Source: Fallopia convolvulus
Lineage: Eukaryota > Streptophyta > Magnoliopsida > Caryophyllales > Polygonaceae
DNA length: 64,000 nt
Reading direction: 5' to 3'
Assembly (NCBI GenBank): GCA_964016875.1
Contig: OZ024727.1
Span: 4,984,893 to 5,048,892 of the forward strand
The position numbers and the translations under genes were made by a program. The notes under the pieces were generated by a model that was given only the letters and a program-made list of their open reading frames with translations, was not told where the DNA came from and did not search any database. Within the stretch, counting starts at the first letter, position 1, and each line of letters starts with the position of its first letter. Shown piece after piece: positions 12,325 through 24,160 of the stretch.

Positions 12325-12506
12325 ATGGCCTAAAGAACTTGGATGATCATTGGGATGAAGAGTCATTATATTTCTTGATCATGTGGAAGCCTATTGTTCA
12401 AAGATCTGATAGCCTCATCATAAAGAGCCAGTTTGTTTCTAAAAGGTGGCTTTGGCCCTCCTTTAATGGCATCCTTCACATGTATCCTAGGAAACAAAGG
12501 TTCCAT
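12325..12506 (-). pseudogene. ELF3-like N-terminal exon, copy 2
   Basis: The minus strand from 12506 encodes MEPLFPRIHVKDAIKGGPKP, then PFRNKLALYDEAIRSLNNR. This is the ELF3 N-terminal block also present at 1030-1205. The same GTAAGT donor is kept at 12,324-12,319. Compared with copy 1 the tail after NNRLP is shifted and meets TAA within five codons, and an upstream ATG is out of frame with the exon. Copy 2 therefore looks more damaged. A Copia element (12,773) is inserted 270 bases upstream of this exon, in what would be its promoter or leader. The identification rests on the motif. Confidence 0.6.
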
Positions 12507-12772
12507 AGCCTCCCAAATCTTTCATCAACTCTATTGAAACAAAACGAAATTCACAAAAAAAAAACATAATTTAGTTAATCTTCCAAGATTTGTTTTATAA
12601 TCAATCATCATGATAAAATAAAATCAGTAATCCAAGATAAAATAATATTCATTTTTCAATTTGTACATGCAAATAATGGAGTGCCCGTGATTTACCCACA
12701 TCATTGAAAAGAAATCAACTCACCTCAAACAAATGTGAATGTTGGAAGGAGATTGGTCTGACAGTGTGATTT

Positions 12773-13000
12773 TGTTGGGCTTGTGAGTTCATTTTCATCT
12801 TCTTGTCTTGTTGGGCCTAGGTCTGTTTTGCAGTCCCGCTTCTTTCCCTTTGCGTCTCAGTATTTAACCTATGCGATGTAATGTTTTGCCCTGAGAATAT
12901 ACAAAAAGTTCTTCACTTTTTCCCACAAAACAGAAAGCTTGCTCCTTGCTCGCTCCCATGGCTTGCTCCCCAAGTTTATCAATTTCCGCATATGTCAACA
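12773..13000 (+). repeat. Copia 5' LTR
   Basis: It is 228 bases long, starts TGTTGGGC and ends TATGTCAACA. A likely TATA-type element (AGTATTTAACC) lies mid-LTR, and the R/U5 part contains TTTGCCCTGAGAATAT. It differs from the 3' LTR at two sites (GGTCTG against GGCCTG, and CCGCTTC against CCGTTTC). Confidence 0.95.
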
Positions 13001-13012
13001 TGGTATCAGAGC
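13001..13012 (+). other. Copia primer-binding site
   Basis: TGGTATCAGAGC directly abuts the 5' LTR. This is the usual plant Copia primer-binding site, complementary to the 3' part of initiator methionine tRNA, and it primes minus-strand cDNA synthesis. Confidence 0.95.
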
Positions 13013-13118
13013 ACGAGTTCTAAATCCGAGCTGAAATCCCACTGGTTTCAAGCTTATACTCTACCCAAAAGTTAGGTTCTTTCAAAACGAACTAGGTTTC
13101 TGTAAAAAAAATGCAAAA

Positions 13119-16100
13119 ATGACAAACACAACAACAGGAGAGGGTCAAGATAGCAATGATCCCTTGTTTCTTGCTTCCAACGACAACCCAGGTCTCAACC
13201 TAGTCACACAAGCTTTTGATGGGACTAGGTTTGGGGAATGGAAGATTTCCATGCTCACAGCCCTCTCGGCAAAGAACAAAACATGCTTCATCGATGGAAG
13301 CTACAACAAACCAGCTAGCACAGACGTGAAACAGAGGCGGTGGGTTCGATGCAACGACATGGTGAAGTCGTGGATTCTCAACTCGCTCAGCCCAGAAATT
13401 CGCCGGAGTGTTCTCTTCATTGAAACCGCGAAAGGAATTTGGGATGAACTTGTGGCACGTTTCAGCCAACTGGATGGAGCTCAGTTGTATTCAGTTCGTC
13501 AACAACTTCAAACCCTCACGCAAGGTTCGAGCTCAATCTCTACTTATTTCACAAAATTGCGAGCCCTCTAGGACCAGTTAGACAGTTTCCAACGATTCCC
13601 CAAATGTACTTGTGGATCTTTGAAAGAAATGATGAAGTATGAAAGCGATCAGCGTCTAGTTGACTTCTTGATGGGATTAAATGAGCAGTACACCACTGTC
13701 AGGGGAGCGATCCTTATGTCCAAGCCTCTTCCAGATATAAGTCTTGCTTATGGAATGTTGAGACAAGAAGAAACGCAGCGTGAAATCCAGAATTCTTCAC
13801 AAATATTCCAAGAATCAGCTTCCATGAATGTTAGCTCTAGAAACTCTCAGAATTATCAAAATCAGAAAACTAACGGTGAGAAGAGAGGTCTTTACTGCAC
13901 AAACTGCAAGAAGACTAATCACAATGTTGAAAGGTGCTACCATTTAATTGGTTTTCCTCCAAACTACAAAGAAAACAGGAAGAAAAGGCCATCCTCAGAT
14001 GGTCAAAAATTTGCTGGAAATGTTCAGTCACAAAGTAGTTCAACTGGTTCTGGTGCTAAAGAGCTGAATGTTGATCAGATTGCAATGCTTTTGAGTCTCT
14101 TAGATGCTAAGGGCATTAAAGGGAAAGAGGTCGCGAATGATGACTTTGTTGGCTTTGCAGGTACTTCATTTACTTCAAAATTATTTCAAAAGGCTACTTG
14201 GATCATAGACAGCGGAGCTAGTTCTCATATGTGTTGTGACGTTTCTTTATTTGAAACTTACAATAAATTATCAAGACCCTTTATTATATCCTTACCAAAT
14301 CAAGCTACTGCAGTGGTTGAATTTGCTGGAACTGTCCAAGTTTTGCCAAACTTGACACTTAGAGATGTTTTGCTTGTTCCTACATTTAAGTGCAACTTAA
14401 TTTCTGTAGCAAAGCTGGTTAAGGATCTAAACTGCAGCGTAATATTCACCAACTCTAAATGTCTCTTGCAGGCTCCTTCCATGGGGACGCCTGTGGAGGT
14501 TGGTAAAGCAGATCATGATTTATACTTTGCTGTTCCTGGTCCTCAACAGGAACTGAAACATATTGAGGAGAATAAAGTCGACAATGGCCAATTTTCTAGC
14601 AATGTCAGTCTTCAAACTTGGCACTCTAGAATGGGACATTTGCCATATTATAAGCTACAAATTTTGCCTTTTTCCAAGTCCTTTTTTTTCAATAAAGATG
14701 CCTTGCCCTGCACTATATGTGCAAAATCAAGACAAACCCGTTCACCTTTTCCTACCAGTACCATCTCCTCTTCCTACCCTTTCCAAATGATACATGTAGA
14801 TCTATGGGGTCCCTACCATACCCCCACACACGATGGTCACATGTACTTCATTACTATAGTGGATGACTACACGAGAGCAACGTGGGTACACTTGTTATCT
14901 GCCAAAAGCAATGCCTTCAGTTTGCTTAAAAGCTTCATTGCAATGGTAGAGAGGCAATTTCAGAAATCTGTGCAAGTATTGAGGTCAGATAACGCATTAG
15001 AACTTGGTTCAAGTCATGAGACATCTGATTTTCTTAACTCCAAGGGCATCGTACATCAAACTTCATGCGTAGCAACGCCCCAACAGAATGGGGTAGTGGA
15101 GAGGAAGCATAGACACATACTCGAAGTTGCTAGATCACTCATGTTCCAATCAAAGTTGCCATTGAAGTTTTGGGGGGAAAGCATCTTAACAGCAACTCAC
15201 ATTTTAAATCGTCTTCCCTACAAGCTTCTCAAGAATAAAAGCCCATATGAAGTCCTTCACGGCAAAGAGCCTAGCTATAGCCATATTAGAACTTTCGGTT
15301 GTCTTTGTTTTGTGTCAACCTTGAAGCATGGAAGGGATAAATTTCAAGCAAGAGCATCCCCTTGTATCTTCCTAGGTTATCCTTTCGGGAAGAAAGCCTA
15401 TAAGGTTTTTGATCTTGAAAACCACAAAATTGTACTTTCCAGAGACATAGTGTTTCATGAAAGTTCTTTCCCCTTCCATGATCCTAACTTTAAGGCTCAT
15501 TCTACTTCCCCTTTTCCTTCATCAACATCTCAGAATGATGATGATTATGAGACCTTCCCAGAAATCCCAACATCTGAAACGAATGAAGGGATAACAGATT
15601 CTCATGTGATAGTTGATCCACCAGTCAGAAGGTCGACCAGAGAGCACCAACCTCCAGCATCCTTGACAGATTATGTCTGTTCTGCAGCAACTGATGTAGA
15701 TGCCTTCTGTGCAAACACCTTGACATCCACCATATCCTTTCCCACTCAGACCAACAATGCAGATTTTCAACCTGATTTTGAACCCTGTACTTATGATGAC
15801 GCAAGCAAATATTCAGTTTGGAGGGCAGCAATGATGGAGGAGTTTGAAGCTTTGCAACTAAACAACACGTGGGAAATTGTCAAGTTGCCTCCAGGAAAGA
15901 AAGCAATAAGTAGTAAGTGGGTTTATAAAGTCAAAAGGAAGGCAGATGGAGAAATAGAAAGATACAAGGCAAGGTTGGTCGTTCGAGGGTTCACCCAAAG
16001 AGAAGGGGTGGATTACAATGAGACGTTTTCTCCGGTTATCAAGATGACAACCGTAAGGACATTGATTTCAGTTGCATTAAAGAAAAATTGGCCTACATTT

Positions 16101-17312
16101 CAGCTGGATGTTAACAATGCTTTCCTACATGGAGAGCTTGATGAAGAAGTATATATGAAGATGCCATCGGGGTTGATGGTAGAAGATTCTTCGCTAGTGT
16201 GTCGACTTAAGAAATCGCTCTATGGGCTAAAGCAAGCCTCTCGGCAATGGTATGCCAAGTTGTCATCCTTCTTGAGACTCAAGGGATACGCTCAATCACT
16301 CAACGATTACTCACTTTTTTGCAAGAAAACGCCAACTACTACGATCTTCATAGCAGTTTATGTCGATGATGTGTTGATCACTGGCAATAATTTGGAAGAG
16401 ATGACAGCCCTGAAGGAGAACCTTCATTCTGAATTCAGAATTAAAGACCTGGGAACATTGAATTTCTTCTTGGGTATAGAGTTTATAACTACCTCTCAAG
16501 GATTGCTGATGAGCCAAAGAAAATTCATCATAGAATTGCTTCATGAATTTCCACTAAAATCGGAGTTCGAGGCTGCAAGCCCACTTGATCCACGAATCAG
16601 ATTACTTCCAGCAGATGGAGAGCTCCTTCCTGATCCAACAGTGTACAGAAGGCTCATTGGAAAGTTGAACTTTCTGGTGAACACAAGACCAGACTTGGCT
16701 TTTGCGGTTCAAGTGTTGAGCCAGTTCAACAAGTCACCTCGCATGCCTCACCTTCAAGCGGCATATCATGTTTTATCATATTTAAAAGGCACACAAACAA
16801 AGGCTCTCCTGCTCAATACAAATCCAGACTACACTATGCAAGCGTTTTGCAATGCCGATTGGGCGACATGCCCACATTCTCGCAAATCAGTGAGTGGATT
16901 TGTCATATTCCTTGGTGGCAGTCTGATCTCATGGAAGTGCAAGAAACAACAAAGTGTATCATTGTCCTCCGCAGAAGCAGAGTATAGGTCCTTGAGAAGA
17001 GTATGCGCTGAGTTGTCCTGGTTGAGTCGTCTTCTTCATGAACTGACAGTTGAGGGAATCGTCCCAATACCAGTGAAATGCGACAACCAAGCCGCAATAT
17101 ATATTGCGAAGAACTCGGTGTTTCATGAGAGGACGAAACACATCGAACTAGATTGCCATTTCACCAGAGAGAAGTTGCTTGAAGGCCTAATCTCACTGCA
17201 TCATTGCTCAAGTCAGAATCAGTTGGCGGATTTCCTCACCAAGAATTTACCCGGGTCTCGATTGCATTCCATTCTGCCCAAGATGGGGTTACAAGATCCA
17301 CCTCCATCTTGA
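13119..17312 (+). pseudogene. Copia gag-pol polyprotein with one in-frame stop
   Basis: The frame opens at ATG 13119 and runs to 17312, broken only by TAG at 13569-13571 where the gag family normally has Trp (L-W-D-Q). Numbering from 13620: a CCHC zinc knuckle with C93, C96, H101 and C106; protease motif DSGAS at 197-201; a pre-integrase HHCC region (about 330-375); an integrase with D394, D457 and E494; a reverse transcriptase with the YVDD box at 914-917; and an RNase H region ending LADFLTKNLPG. All catalytic residues I can locate are present. A single TGG-to-TAG change therefore separates this copy from an apparently complete polyprotein. The element could still be mobilised by proteins from relatives. 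Confidence 0.95.
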
Positions 17313-17324
17313 GGGGGGGGGGGG
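17311..17324 (+). other. Copia polypurine tract
   Basis: GA followed by twelve G abuts the 3' LTR and primes plus-strand synthesis. The stop codon of pol overlaps it. A 12-base G run is prone to sequencing length error. Confidence 0.85.
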
Positions 17325-17552
17325 TGTTGGGCTTGTGAGTTCATTTTCATCTTCTTGTCTTGTTGGGCCTAGGCCTGTTTTGCAGTCCCGTTTCTTTCCC
17401 TTTGCGTCTCAGTATTTAACCTATGCGATGTAATGTTTTGCCCTGAGAATATACAAAAAGTTCTTCACTTTTTCCCACAAAACAGAAAGCTTGCTCCTTG
17501 CTCGCTCCCATGGCTTGCTCCCCAAGTTTATCAATTTCCGCATATGTCAACA
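17325..17552 (+). repeat. Copia 3' LTR
   Basis: It is 228 bases and identical to the 5' LTR except at two positions. It is followed by the target duplication GATTT (17,553-17,557) and then by the segment found uninterrupted in duplication copy 1. Confidence 0.95.
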
Positions 17553-18455
17553 GATTTACTCGGCCCGAGACGTTGTAGGTAATCAATTCTTTTCCATTTT
17601 TTGTGATTGATAAACTTCTGCCTTGCATTGTCATATACTATATTTTGTTGTCGAAATCAGCTTTGGTGTATTACCGGCGACAAACTTTCAATTTCAAACT
17701 CTTTTTTTGGATCCGAGGAATTCACTCAAGATCTACTTCGATGAGACATATGACACACTAGATCAACATCAAAGGGCTAGCTTGATATGGATATTTGATG
17801 CGATAGTTTTTATTTTGATCCCAAAATTGGATCAAGAAAAGTTTGTTTAATAGAGATTTGGGATTGATGATCAAAAATGTTTTCCTAGATGGAGGCTTTG
17901 TAATGGGGTATTGAACTGAAATCAGAATTCGGGATTGATGACAAGTTTTGAGTTTTTTTATTGATTTAGATCACCATTTGATCAGAGGAAAATTTTGCTT
18001 TTTTTGAGTGGGACGATAAAATATCTGATATGTAATTCGGGATGATGACAAGTTTTGAGTTTCTCATTGTTTTAAATCCCATTTGATTTGGGGAACATAT
18101 TTTTTTGTGGGAAGATGAAATGTGAAGGCCGCCACGTGGAGGATTTATGGGGGTAGGGGAGTTGCAAGAATTTCATCGAGAAATGCTCTGCCAAATTCAC
18201 ACAAAATGCTCTGCCTAATTCTTTCTTTTAGGCAATTGATAGAGTAAAATGCAGGTATATTCGGGTCATTGAATTCAACGAATGGACAGAAACAATTGCA
18301 TAAACTAGGTTTGATTAAAAAATGGAAGAAGAGCTAAATATATTTACAGTGGCAATACGGTAAAATAACGTTTTATCTTTATAGACGGGATTATCTTTCA
18401 AAGTTCAAAGAAATCTACCCCAATCTCACAACCCACATACCCGCACACGCCGCAA

Positions 18456-19058
18456 CTGTATTTCATACTCTCTCCCTCCATCTTAGGGGTTAATCGATAA
18501 TTGAGGTGAATGGAGCATTGGAGCCGCAATGACTATATATACCAACTAGATATTTGAACTTCAGGTTTGATTCTCCCAAGCATCACCCCATAAAAGCTTC
18601 TCAAATAATCCTTTTCTTAATTATAGCTTGGAAAAATCTTGTTTACTTCACGTGGAAGGAAGGAAAATATTAATTCCTTATGATGAAGTTGATGTTAAAT
18701 TGGGAAGACTGGTCGCTTACTGTAATGATTGACTAATGGGGGCATGATTTGCCAGGTGGTATTTTTGCATCCAGCTCTATTGCCTCTTCTTATTTGCACC
18801 AACAATCACATATACTTAGAGAAATTAAGAAAGATTTTAAGGGATGGAGTCATTGGTTAAGAAATTTGTAGGTTTTGATTATGTTTTGGGGTTATCACTC
18901 ACACATTCACACTCCCGATGAGGAACAGAGGTGGTGTGGTTGCTTGAGTTTTTGAGACAATAAAGAAAATTGAACATTTTTTTACCTTCCAATAATCCCC
19001 ACGCTCTTACGAAGTTGGAAGAAAACATTAGATAGTGGGTTTATAATTTTTATGCGTG
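18456..19058. other. Intergenic DNA without recognised features
   Basis: Moderately AT-rich sequence between the end of the duplicated segment and Gypsy element 1. No open frame with recognisable content, RNA gene or terminal-repeat structure is visible. Confidence 0.5.
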
Positions 19059-19063
19059 GTTCA

Positions 19064-19458
19064 TGATACACTAGATAGCCTAGCGTACCAAGGAAAGACG
19101 AACCAAGAAACCGGGAAGTGAATGGGCACGTAGCCCGGGGGTCGAGGGAGACGAAAGGAAAGAGGAGGAGACAAAGGATTAGGGTAGAAGAGTTTATTTC
19201 TTGGATAAAATCTCAACTTAGCTTACAAGGGTTTATATAAGCTATGCCCTACCGGTTCAATAAAAGCGACTCAGGAAAAAACCGGAAAGAAAACCTGAGA
19301 AGGGAGTAGAACTCCTGTTTAAAAAATTACATTAATTCAAAATAGCCATAAATTAAAATAATAAAATAAACTAATATTGATCTCGAAATCTATTTGGAGC
19401 CCGACGCTGACGAGCCGGCCTAGTCCTCGGCTCGTTTGTCGGACTCGTATGCGTATCA
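19064..19458 (-). repeat. Gypsy 1 3' LTR (minus orientation)
   Basis: On the plus strand it reads TGATACACTAGATAGCC to TATGCGTATCA. Immediately inside it (19,463-19,476) a run of 14 C is the poly-G polypurine tract of the minus-strand element. Confidence 0.95.
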
Positions 19459-19459
19459 A

Positions 19460-22400
19460 TTACCCCCCCCCCCCCCGCGTGAGATTCGGCTTGTCCTCAA
19501 GCCGCAAATCGGGGTAATCTGTCTGTAGCTGCTCGACTGGCTCCCAAGTAGCGTCTTCGGCCGAACCATCTTCCCACACAACCTGCCACTCGCGTCGCGG
19601 TTGTCCATCCACCAAAACCAATCGTTCCGCCACTGCTCGGGCCGGCGTAGAAATGGGACGGTCATGGAGAAAGTCCGAGGGAAAGGCCGATTGCACCGGT
19701 TGATTATCGAACGCAATGAAAGGCCGTAATAAAGAACGTGGAACACATTGTGAATCTTTGCGTTGGCCGGAAGATCGAGCCGGTACGCGACCCGCCCCAC
19801 GCGCTCCGTGATTGCGAAAGGTCCATAGAAGCGGCGGCTCAGCTTGTGAGATAGAGGCCGAGCTACCGAATGTTGTCTGTAAGGTTGGAGCTTGAGTAGT
19901 ACAAGGTCGCCGACGGCGTACTCCACGTCCCGGCGATGGCCATTGGCCTGCGCAGTCATCCTCTGTTGCATCTTACGCAAATTCTGATGGAGGAAAGCAA
20001 GGACCTCCTGGCGATCTCGTAGATCCGCAGCGGTGGTCGAAGAGCTCGACGTCGGAACCGTGCAACACACCAGTGGAGGTGGAGTCCGGCCATACAAAGC
20101 TTGAAACGGTGTCATGCGCAGACCTTCATGAAAATGGCAATTAAGAGCAAGCTCCGCCCATGGCAAGTAATCGGACCATTTCTTCGGCTGCCCCTGAGTG
20201 AAGGCACGGAGGTACTGTTCCAAGCCTCGGTTACGGACCTCGATCTGGCCGTCCGTTTATGGGTGGTAAGCCGTGCTATGATTTAATGTCGTACCACTCA
20301 AACGATGAAGTACCTTCCAAAAAGAGCTAGTGAAGATAGGATCGCGATCCGATAGGATCTTGGAAGGGATACCATGGTGTTTGACTACAATATCAACAAA
20401 CAGAGATGCCACTTTAGGCGCATAAAAAGACGTCCCTAGTGGCCCGAAGTGAGCATATTTCGAAAGACGGTCCACAACCACGCAGATAGTAGTGAAACCT
20501 CGCGACGACGGCAGACCTGTAATGAAATCCATAGAGATCTCGTCCCATACCTGCTCGGGAATAGGCAGGGGTTGTAATAATCTGGCAGGCTTCTTCGTGC
20601 TATACTTTGTAGATTGGCATATAAGACAGGAATCCACAAAGTGTTTGACATCCTGACGCATGCCACGCCAATAGAAAATTTCAGCGACCCGGCGGAATGT
20701 ACGATCGACACCCGGATGTCCAGCACTCGATGAGGAATGAAACTCTGTAAGCACTACTGATTTCAGAACAGAAGACTGGCCCAAAACAAGCCGATGACCG
20801 TAATATAAGAGGCCTCCATGCACCTGAAACGGGGCCTGAAGAGATCCGGCAGCCGCGGCTTCATGCAGCTCGAGCAAATCGGGTAAGCTGGCGTTCTCGG
20901 CGGCCACTTTCGGCAGGAGGTCCGGTAGTGGCTGCGAAAAAGAGAGAAATTGGCCTAACTCTGAGTCGTCTGGGATCATGCAGCGGGATAATGCATCCGC
21001 TACTCTGTTACTAACGCCAGTTTTGTACTCAATGCGGAACTTATACCCCATCAGCTTTCGAATGAAGAACTGCTGATCCGGCGTCTGAATAACTTGATGT
21101 AAGAGTTCCTTGAGACTCTTTTGGTCAGTGCGGATGACAAATTCACGGCCCAATAGATACTGGCGCCATTTCTGCACAGCGGAGACAATAGCAAATAATT
21201 CCCTGTGATAGGCAGATGAGCCCCGTCGGCGGATACCTATGTTTTGCTGAAGAACTCAATGGGGTGCTCATTCTGAAGTAACACCGCCCCGACCCTATGG
21301 TCTGACGCGTCAGTCTCTAGCACAAAGTCACGGGAAAAATCAAGCAACTGTAACACAGGTGGAGAAAGCATAGTTTTCCGTAAAAATAAGAACGCATCCT
21401 CAACAATAGAATTCCAAGAAAACTTATCTTTCTTAACCAGGTCTGCCAATGGTGCCGCTAGAGTGGCATAATTCCGAATGAACTTGCAGTAATATCCGGT
21501 AAGGCCGAGAAAACCGCGGAGCTGGCGGACAGATTTCGGAACCGGCCATTCCGCCATGGCGGCGAGCTTCGACGGGTCAACCAGCAAGCGTCCCCCGAAC
21601 ACGATATGCCCCAGATACTCCACCGATGTAGTTCTGAAAGAGCACTTGGAACTCTTGACATAAAAGTTATTAGATTGAAGAATCTGTAAGACCGTATCAA
21701 GATGCCGGCTATGGAGCTCCAAAGAAGGACTATAAACCAGAATGTCGTAAAAAAAGACGATAACAAAATCACGTAAAAACGCCGCAAAGATGGAATTCAT
21801 AGCAGCCTGAAATGTTGACGGGGCGTTAGTCAGTCCGAACAGCATCACCAAGAACTCAAAGTGGCCATCGTGTGTCCGGAATGCCGTCTTAAAGATGTCG
21901 TCGGCATGCATTCGGATTTGATGATATCCGGAACGCAAGTCGAGCTTGGTAAAATACACGGCTTTCCCCAGCTCATCAAACAACTCGTCACTCGTTGGAA
22001 TCGGAAACTTGTCTGTCATAGTTGCTGCGTTCAAAGCACGATAGTCGATGCAAAAGCGAAACGACCCATCCTTCTTCTTAACGAGCAGAGCTGGAGATGA
22101 AAAGGGGCTGGTGCTGGGTTGAATAATACCCTGCTCAAGCATATCGCGTACCTGACGCTCGATCTCGGATTTCTGAAAGTATGGATAACGATAAGGACGC
22201 ACATTCACCGGTTTGGAGCCTGCCTGAAGATGAATCCGGTGATTCCAAGGTCGGTTCGGCGGAAGCCCAAATGGCATCCAGAACACAGATTCATGAATCC
22301 GAAGGACGGATAGAATATCAGCATGAATGTCGCCGGAGAATTCGATCGGCGCAGGATCAGACAGCGGCGCCGAAGTGTCCACCGAAAGCGCCATGAATTC

Positions 22401-24131
22401 AAAACACGCTGCTATAGACTCCACTGAAAACAACGTCTGCAGGGTGTGCATGGAAATCAGCCGAGGTGCCTGGTGATCGCCGCTGAGGGAGATTTTACGT
22501 CCCTCGAGCACGAAATCCATCGTTAGATTAGCGTAATCATGCGTGACTTTTCCTAGTGTCTGAAGCCATTGCACGCCTAGTACCAGCTGGGGTCCATGGA
22601 TCTGTAAGACGAAAAGATCAACAGCAAAATCGTGTCATTGCAAGACTAAAGGAACATCAATGCACTTGTGATTGCATACAAGGGACTCACCGTTACCGAC
22701 ATAAACCCGAAAGGGTGTGATCTGCGTCAGAGGTAGGCACAAGTTTGCCGTGATGGATGGGTGAATAAAATTGTGAGTGCTACCTCCATCAATAAGCACC
22801 TGTAATGATCTGTCCCGAATAAAACCCACAAGCTTGAGAGATTTCGGCTTGGCAAATCCCTCCATAGATGATAATACGTTGGAGACGTCCCCGGACAAGA
22901 CTACTGTATCATCTGCTGGTTCAATCGACTCATTCTCATCATCCGAGTTGCCAGTCCCTAAAAGAGCCAAGAACCGATGTTTACAACGGTGACATGCTAC
23001 AAATCTCTCATCACAATTCCAGCAGAGGCCTTTCTTTGAACGTTCATCTCGCTCCGCCTGCGTGAGCTTGCAGACCGGCAATTTAGAGAGAGTAGTGGAT
23101 GGCGTAAGCGGGGAATGGCCCCCAGTTGGGATCGGTGCTGACGAACCAGCCGTGGTTGCCGGTGTCCGAAACTGGTTAGGAGTCCAGCGTCGCGTGGACT
23201 GCTGGGCCGCCACTGTATCTTCAAACGAGGCGGATAACTCGCAGGCGAGAGCGAAGGCCTGAGCCAGCGAGACCGGGTTCCGAAGGTTGAGCTCACGTTG
23301 GATAGGTTGTTTTAGCCCGACTTTAAAGAAGGAAATCAGAGTTGGCTCAGCTAGCCCTGTAACTTTATTTAAAAGGCCCTCGAATTCAGTTTGGTAGGCC
23401 AGCACAGTAGTACGCTATTGTAGCCGAGACAAGAGACCGACATAGTCCTCGTAATACTGAGGATCGAAGCGCTGACGAACATCCCTAAGAAGATGTTGCC
23501 AGGTTGCGCCCATAGTATTTTGCCTATAATAACGAGACCAATCCGACGCGGGATGATCAATCAGAAGACCTACGAGATTCAAGCGATCAAGATCAACAGT
23601 ATGAAAATAATTGTAATGAGATTGAATTTTAAAAATCCATCCCTGAGGATCGGATCCGTTGAACCGTGGAGCATCAATGCGGATCCGGGGAATGTTTTCG
23701 TGGCCGGGTGGGGCACGGATCTCGACGCCCGCATTGGCGGCTTGTTGCACGGCCGGTAAGACGCCCTGGATCGCGTCTGGAATTGCGGCGGCTGTCTGGG
23801 GTTGGAGCCCTAGGGCACGCTCGGCCGGTACGGGTAATAACCCGTCCCCAGCGGCTTGAGGTGGGTCGGCGGCCGGGTTGTACGCTGCAGCCTGTGCGGC
23901 TTGTCGCTGCCCGAGCGGCAGGCGGTTCGCACCGGTTGCCGACCCCTGACAACTATTCAAGATGTCGTAAACGGTATCGGTACGAATCCAAGTGGACTCT
24001 TGTTGACGAAGAGTAGCATCTAGGGTTTCCATCATACGCGTCAAAGCGGAAGACATCTGTGCTTGGTTTTCGGCAATGCTGACTAGGGCAGCCGCCATCG
24101 GGTCGGACGAACTTTCGTCGTTGGAACTCAT
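19460..24131 (-). pseudogene. Gypsy 1 gag-pol, disrupted
   Basis: The frame starts at ATG 24131 (MSSNDESSSDP). Gag shows the RFNGSDPQGWIFKI and WQHLLRDVRQRFDPQYYEDY blocks and a knuckle (CWNCDE...CHRC) whose usual GH is CH. Protease has LIDGGSTHNFIHP, and reverse transcriptase runs from KKKDGSFRFCIDYRALN. The catalytic box reads FFYDIL where the family has FFDDIL, so the first catalytic Asp is Tyr. Integrase retains a zinc-binding region (GHPGVDRTFRRV), MDFITG, LSDRDP and DGQIEV. Breaks: TAG near 23,415, TGA near 22,635, a one-base frameshift near 21,237 (between RT and RNase H), TAA near 20,257 and a frameshift near 19,720. A chromodomain-like end (WEDGSAEDATWEPVEQL) follows. Confidence 0.93.
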
Positions 24132-24160
24132 TGACACAAGTTCGATCTTAAAGCACCAGT

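Larger units (their letters stand above)
12773..17552 (+). mobile_element. Full-length Ty1/Copia retrotransposon, TSD GATTT
   Basis: The two 228-base LTRs begin TGTTGGGC and end GTCAACA. The target duplication GATTT lies at 12,768-12,772 and 17,553-17,557. The interior has a tRNA-iMet type primer-binding site, one gag-pol frame in Copia order (gag, protease, integrase, reverse transcriptase, RNase H) and a poly-G polypurine tract. By eye the LTRs differ at two of 228 positions. With the commonly used plant rate of 1.3e-8 per site per year, that suggests insertion a few hundred thousand years ago, a rough figure. One in-frame stop is the only obvious defect. Confidence 0.97.
11121..18455. repeat. 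Segmental duplication, copy 2 (split by Copia)
   Basis: Bases 11,121-12,772 and 17,553-18,455 together match the segment at 1-2370 in the same order and orientation. The Copia element 12,773-17,552 interrupts a stretch that is continuous in copy 1 (about 1465-1487). Copy 1 therefore serves as the empty site and confirms the Copia boundaries. The final shared landmark is the C-rich stretch around CACAACCCACA near 18,428. Confidence 0.7.

Noticed and set aside
18470..18500. Stowaway-type CTCCCTCC terminus
   Set aside because: Only one short match, no inverted partner and no TA duplication.
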